From: an uncultured Collinsella sp.
Lineage (GTDB): Bacteria > Actinomycetota > Coriobacteriia > Coriobacteriales > Coriobacteriaceae
Assembly: GCA_934621295.1 (NCBI GenBank)
Contig: CAKTVB010000005.1
Span: forward strand, 1 to 64,000
Reading direction: 5' to 3'
DNA length: 64,000 nucleotides
The notes under the pieces were generated by a model. That model did no database searches and was not told where the DNA came from. It saw only the letters and a list, made by a program, of their open reading frames with translations. The position numbers and the translations under genes are program-made. Shown one piece after another: positions 60,921 to 64,000 of the stretch (its first letter is position 1; each line of letters starts with the position of its first letter).

Positions 60921-62258
60921 CTACTTTCCAAAAATCGCGCCGAAGAGGCCCCTGCGCTTGGTCTTTTCCTCCCGATAAGCACCTTGGCTTGCCGTTGCAG
61001 CCTGTTGCCCGGTACCCTCGCCGCCTCGGCGGACAATCTGGTACAAGAACGGTGACTTGACGTATTTGACCTCGATGGGCGTTGCGTGCACGGTGCTTTC
61101 GCTCGAAAGGCGCAGGCTCGGATTGAGGGGCGCCACGATATGCGTCTCTCGTTTTTCGCTGAACACCACCGCCGCCGCGCGACCGGTCTGTCCATTGACG
61201 GCGATGCGCACTTGCTCGCCGTCTCGACCATCCGCCGCCGGACGGTCAACAAAGTACACGGGCACCATGACCAGGCCGTCCTTGTGCTTGCGCGCTTTGC
61301 GAGCCCACGCGCGAATGCTCTTCTTGTTGAATCCCAGCGCAGACTCGGCATCATTGCCCGCGATATCGAGCGCCAACTTATCGATAACGACGTTGTCCTT
61401 GGTTGAAGCGTCGACCGCGATCACGCGGAAGTCGCCTTCTTGCATCGCGGGATCGAATGGAGCGACCTTTGAGAAATCCCAGGGTTCGAGAATGCCCATC
61501 AGGCGAACGTCCAAGTAGTTGGCGCGGGGGTACGCCCAGTCGAGCACTTCGTAATACACCAGCGCTTCTTTGCTTAGGCCCTTGCCCGGGAAGGACGCCA
61601 TCATGCGCAGGTCTGCAAGCGCCATGGGGAAGTAGAAGAGCATCATATCGTTTTGGATGGCATCTTCCACGTTATGGCCCGCAAAGGCATCGGGGTGTTG
61701 ACGCACGAGGTGCAAAGCATTGGCGCGTGCCTGTTGCTCGGTAATCGTGCATGGAATTCCCTGGTCGGGAACGTATTCCGCGCCAACACCCATGGTCAGG
61801 CGCTTGCTGAATGTACCGGGCTTAAACAGGTCGGCGACGCCGATTTTATTGCCGCACGACGGGCACTCGAACACGCGCTGTGTCGACGAGCCCTCAAAGG
61901 CCGCACCGCAAAACGGGCAAGGGATGGTCACGTGCTCGGCTTCTTGGTACTCAGAAGCGGTGGCGCGGTCTTCCCATAGGAGATGCTCGAGCACCGACTG
62001 GTTACGCCAATGGGGATTGAAGAAATACCAATCGGGGTCTTCCGGTTTTTCGAGCTGCGAGACATGGGTGAGCTTGAGCAAGCCGTCGACAACCTGGAGC
62101 GGCTGGTGGCGAATGCCCAGGGCGCTTTTGGGTTCTCCCGCGCCTGGAGCCCACGGTATGGTCGTCCCGCAGTAGGCGCACTCGAATGAGCGGTTAGCCT
62201 GGTGCGAATACATGGGGCCGCCGCAGTTTTGACACTTGATGGCAAAGAACTCGTCCAT
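60921..62258 (-). CDS. Protein with two zinc ribbons, function unknown
   Basis: 445 residues. The first ribbon is IKCQNCGGPMYSHQANRSFECAYCGTTI (CxxC...CxxC, residues 9-34). The second is IPCPFCGAAFEGSSTQRVFECPSCGNKI (about residues 110-137). The rest has mixed alpha/beta character without a motif I recognise and ends in a basic GRGLFG-like tail (EEKTKRRGLFGAIFGK). Such proteins are described as TFIIB-type zinc-ribbon proteins. AAGGAGG lies eight bases before the ATG. A single gene with its own terminator. Confidence 0.82.
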   Translation of the reverse strand: MDEFFAIKCQNCGGPMYSHQANRSFECAYCGTTIPWAPGAGEPKSALGIRHQPLQVVDGLLKLTHVSQLEKPEDPDWYFFNPHWRNQSVLEHLLWEDRATASEYQEAEHVTIPCPFCGAAFEGSSTQRVFECPSCGNKIGVADLFKPGTFSKRLTMGVGAEYVPDQGIPCTITEQQARANALHLVRQHPDAFAGHNVEDAIQNDMMLFYFPMALADLRMMASFPGKGLSKEALVYYEVLDWAYPRANYLDVRLMGILEPWDFSKVAPFDPAMQEGDFRVIAVDASTKDNVVIDKLALDIAGNDAESALGFNKKSIRAWARKARKHKDGLVMVPVYFVDRPAADGRDGEQVRIAVNGQTGRAAAVVFSEKRETHIVAPLNPSLRLSSESTVHATPIEVKYVKSPFLYQIVRRGGEGTGQQAATASQGAYREEKTKRRGLFGAIFGK

Positions 62259-62489
62259 AGGGTGAGCCTCCTTAACGCGTGGGCTGTTGCCATCAAGTAT
62301 GCGCGAGGCCCACTGTTTGTGCCTAGACCCTTAGGTCCCGTTTTGGAGGCGCAGCGGTACCCTGCGGCGCACGGCCGCGTGGGTGGCCATTATGTGCCCG
62401 GCAGCCGTTGTGTGACCGCCCACGTTTGTGCCCGCAGATGCCCGTGCTGCAATCGCCAACGCGTGCATGTGCCAACGCCCGCAACCGTC

Positions 62490-63710
62490 CTACTGATACC
62501 TCAAACACTCCACCGGGTCGAGCTTTGCTGCCCGGCGAGCAGGGTAGAAGCCAAAGATCACGCCAATGCCCACGGATACCGCAAAGGCGAGCAGTACCGT
62601 CGTGATGGAAAAGCTTGGGACGATGCTCCCGCTTGCGCCAAGCTCACTCAGGATGCCGGAGTTTGCGGCAAAAAGCGTCAGTGCCCAGGCGAGCAGGTAT
62701 CCGATGACTACGCCCAGGATGCCGCCCGTGATGCATATCGCCGAGGATTCGGCCAAGAACTGGGCTGTGATATCGCGCCTGCTCGCGCCGAGTGCGCGGC
62801 GGATACCAATCTCGCGGATACGCTCCGTGACGTTGGTGAGCATCATGTTCATGATGCCGATGCCGCCCACCAAAAGCGAGATGCCCGCCACGGCGCCCAT
62901 GATGAGCGAGAACGAGCCCATAAAGGAGTTCATGGCGTCGATAGCGCTTTTCATCGAGCTGACCATGACGTCCCCGCCCTCGTCATCGTCACCGCTCAAT
63001 CCCTTGAATTCCTGGATCTTGGTCTTAATGGTGCCGCACAGCTCGTCGATATCGGCGTCTTCTCGCGCGAGGGCCGTCACGCTGGGGAACACGCTATACG
63101 ACTCGGTGAAAAGATTGGCAATCGTCGCCCTCGGCATGATGAGCGAGAGCGACCCCAGGGATTCGGCGCCGTTATCGACCACGCCGACAATTCGCACATC
63201 GCCGCTCGAGACCTTGACCGTCTTTCCGAGGGCGTCTTCCATGTTTTGCCCAAAGAGCTGCTCGGCGCCGTTGCGGCTAATCATCGCCACGCGCGCGCCA
63301 GTCTTGGCTTCGGCATCGGTATAGGAACGTCCGCAGAGGGGCTTGTCATATCCCTTAATCTTGAGCACGGATATGTCCATGCCCTCGGCCGAGACGTTAT
63401 ATGTGGTGTCGCCTTTTTGATAATCGGTATAGGCGTTGTCGATGATGCCTATCTCCTCGATTTGGGGGATCGTCTTGCGCAGTTTCTCGATATCCGAATC
63501 GGTGAGATTTTCTGATGAATAGATTTGGACCATGCGTGCCGCATTGAGGCCCAGACTGTCGATGAGGCCATTTTGGATGCCGCCGATGAGAGATGTCATG
63601 GCGATGACCGAGGCGATGCCGATGACGATGCCCAAGATGGTGAGCAGACTTCTGCCCTTGTTGGACTCAAGCGAGTGCAATGCCTCGCGCATCAAATCGC
63701 GGGTGCTCAT
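62490..63710 (-). CDS. MacB/FtsX-type ABC transporter permease
   Basis: 406 residues. One N-terminal helix (SLLTILGIVIGIASVIAMTSLIGG), a large extracytoplasmic domain (about residues 45-280), then three C-terminal helices (FSLIMGAVAGISLLVGGIGIMNMML, ICITGGILGVVIGYLLAWALTLF, SITTVLLAFAVSVGIGVIFGFYPARRAAKLDP). The motif IREIGIRRALGASRRDI is typical of MacB-like permeases. It overlaps the ATPase gene by four bases (ATGA). Probably a peptide or antibiotic exporter, or an envelope function. Confidence 0.93.
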   Translation of the reverse strand: MSTRDLMREALHSLESNKGRSLLTILGIVIGIASVIAMTSLIGGIQNGLIDSLGLNAARMVQIYSSENLTDSDIEKLRKTIPQIEEIGIIDNAYTDYQKGDTTYNVSAEGMDISVLKIKGYDKPLCGRSYTDAEAKTGARVAMISRNGAEQLFGQNMEDALGKTVKVSSGDVRIVGVVDNGAESLGSLSLIMPRATIANLFTESYSVFPSVTALAREDADIDELCGTIKTKIQEFKGLSGDDDEGGDVMVSSMKSAIDAMNSFMGSFSLIMGAVAGISLLVGGIGIMNMMLTNVTERIREIGIRRALGASRRDITAQFLAESSAICITGGILGVVIGYLLAWALTLFAANSGILSELGASGSIVPSFSITTVLLAFAVSVGIGVIFGFYPARRAAKLDPVECLRYQ

Positions 63711-64000
63711 AGCGTCGCCTCCTCTCGTGGTTGCAGGGTGGGAAGTGCGGCGATGTCGGATCGAAATCCGGTGGCGCTGGCAGCGTTGGCGGCACTTCGC
63801 GTGTGCGCCACGCCCGGAATATAGGCACCTGCGTGCAAGCGGCCGTCGCGAATGGTTACGGCGCGATCGGCTTCGGCAGCGATGCCGGGATCGTGCGTGA
63901 TGAGCACGATGGTCTTGCCGCGCTCTTGGAGCTTGTGGAACGTCTCCATAACGAGTGCCCCCGTGGTCGAGTCGAGGTTTCCCGTGGGCTCGTCGGCCAG
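63707..64000 (-). CDS. ABC transporter ATP-binding protein, partial (cut by window end)
   Basis: Only the C-terminal 97 residues are in the window. They begin with Walker B (LADEPTGNLDSTTG) and contain the H-loop IVLITHDPGIA and AVTIRDGRL, so it is the MacB/LolD-type ATPase that pairs with the permease next to it. The protein has an extra C-terminal tail of about 40 residues after the usual end. The start lies beyond 64000. Confidence 0.93.
   Translation of the reverse strand: MADEPTGNLDSTTGALVMETFHKLQERGKTIVLITHDPGIAAEADRAVTIRDGRLHAGAYIPGVAHTRSAANAASATGFRSDIAALPTLQPREEATL

Overview
The window is a high-GC, gene-dense stretch of bacterial chromosome. The proteins and layout suggest a gut member of the Coriobacteriia (Actinomycetota), most likely Collinsella or a close relative. 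That is an inference from overall protein character, the amino-acid-fermenter style gene set, frequent GAAAGGA/GGAGG ribosome binding sites and the bile-acid-type dehydrogenase; no rRNA is present to prove it. There is no prophage, insertion sequence or CRISPR array. One tRNA (Ala, anticodon CGC) and one probable structured ncRNA are present.

Layout. 0.2-5.4 kb: zinc-ribbon membrane protein, YgjP-type metalloprotease, D-Ala-D-Ala ligase, membrane dipeptidase, FKBP prolyl isomerase. 5.6-8.4 kb: a zinc/cadmium efflux cluster (ArsR regulator, free-standing HMA protein, P1B ATPase) with three copies of one operator motif. 8.4-12.3 kb: an AT-richer patch with an orphan nuclease-fold protein, a DEDDh exonuclease and a histidine-rich metal exporter. 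12.4-16.0 kb: small enzymes and hypothetical proteins. 16.1-19.1 kb: a copper operon (copA, copZ, csoR) behind a CsoR-type operator that fills the promoter spacer. 19.1-24.4 kb: DEAD-box helicase with an RGG-rich tail, DUF218 protein, tRNA-Ala, a 6S-like RNA, and a PflX-like radical SAM protein behind a short leader that ends in a terminator. 24.4-31.4 kb: nicotinate phosphoribosyltransferase plus proline synthesis genes proB and proA, split by an opposite-strand pair (proline iminopeptidase and a DUF389 membrane protein). 31.6-38.7 kb: YerC-type regulator and an addBA recombination nuclease pair. 38.7-46 kb: LysR regulators, metY with a structured leader, panE, an Fe-S aldo-keto reductase and an EamA transporter. 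46.3-50.9 kb: coiled-coil membrane protein, a 12-alpha-HSDH-like dehydrogenase, and an amino-acid ABC binding protein with permease. 51-54.6 kb: flavodiiron protein, tgt, an ATP-grasp enzyme. 55-64 kb: YczE-like membrane protein, SDR, ADP-ribosylglycohydrolase, GNAT acetyltransferase, ABC exporter, double zinc-ribbon protein and a MacB-like ABC system cut by the window end.

The most unusual feature is a set of intergenic elements, roughly 80-180 bp each, with long and often near-perfect inverted repeats, all placed at gene 3' ends. Two of them, 31 kb apart, are the same 171-bp element, and paired changes in their arms preserve base pairing. A third shares their internal motifs. A separate 30-base repeat occurs as a full palindrome after proA and as a single arm after metY. 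Other notable points are a leader before metY whose 3' stem arm is shared with a terminator hairpin, a possible 49-residue cysteine-rich protein, and the HSDH-like enzyme.
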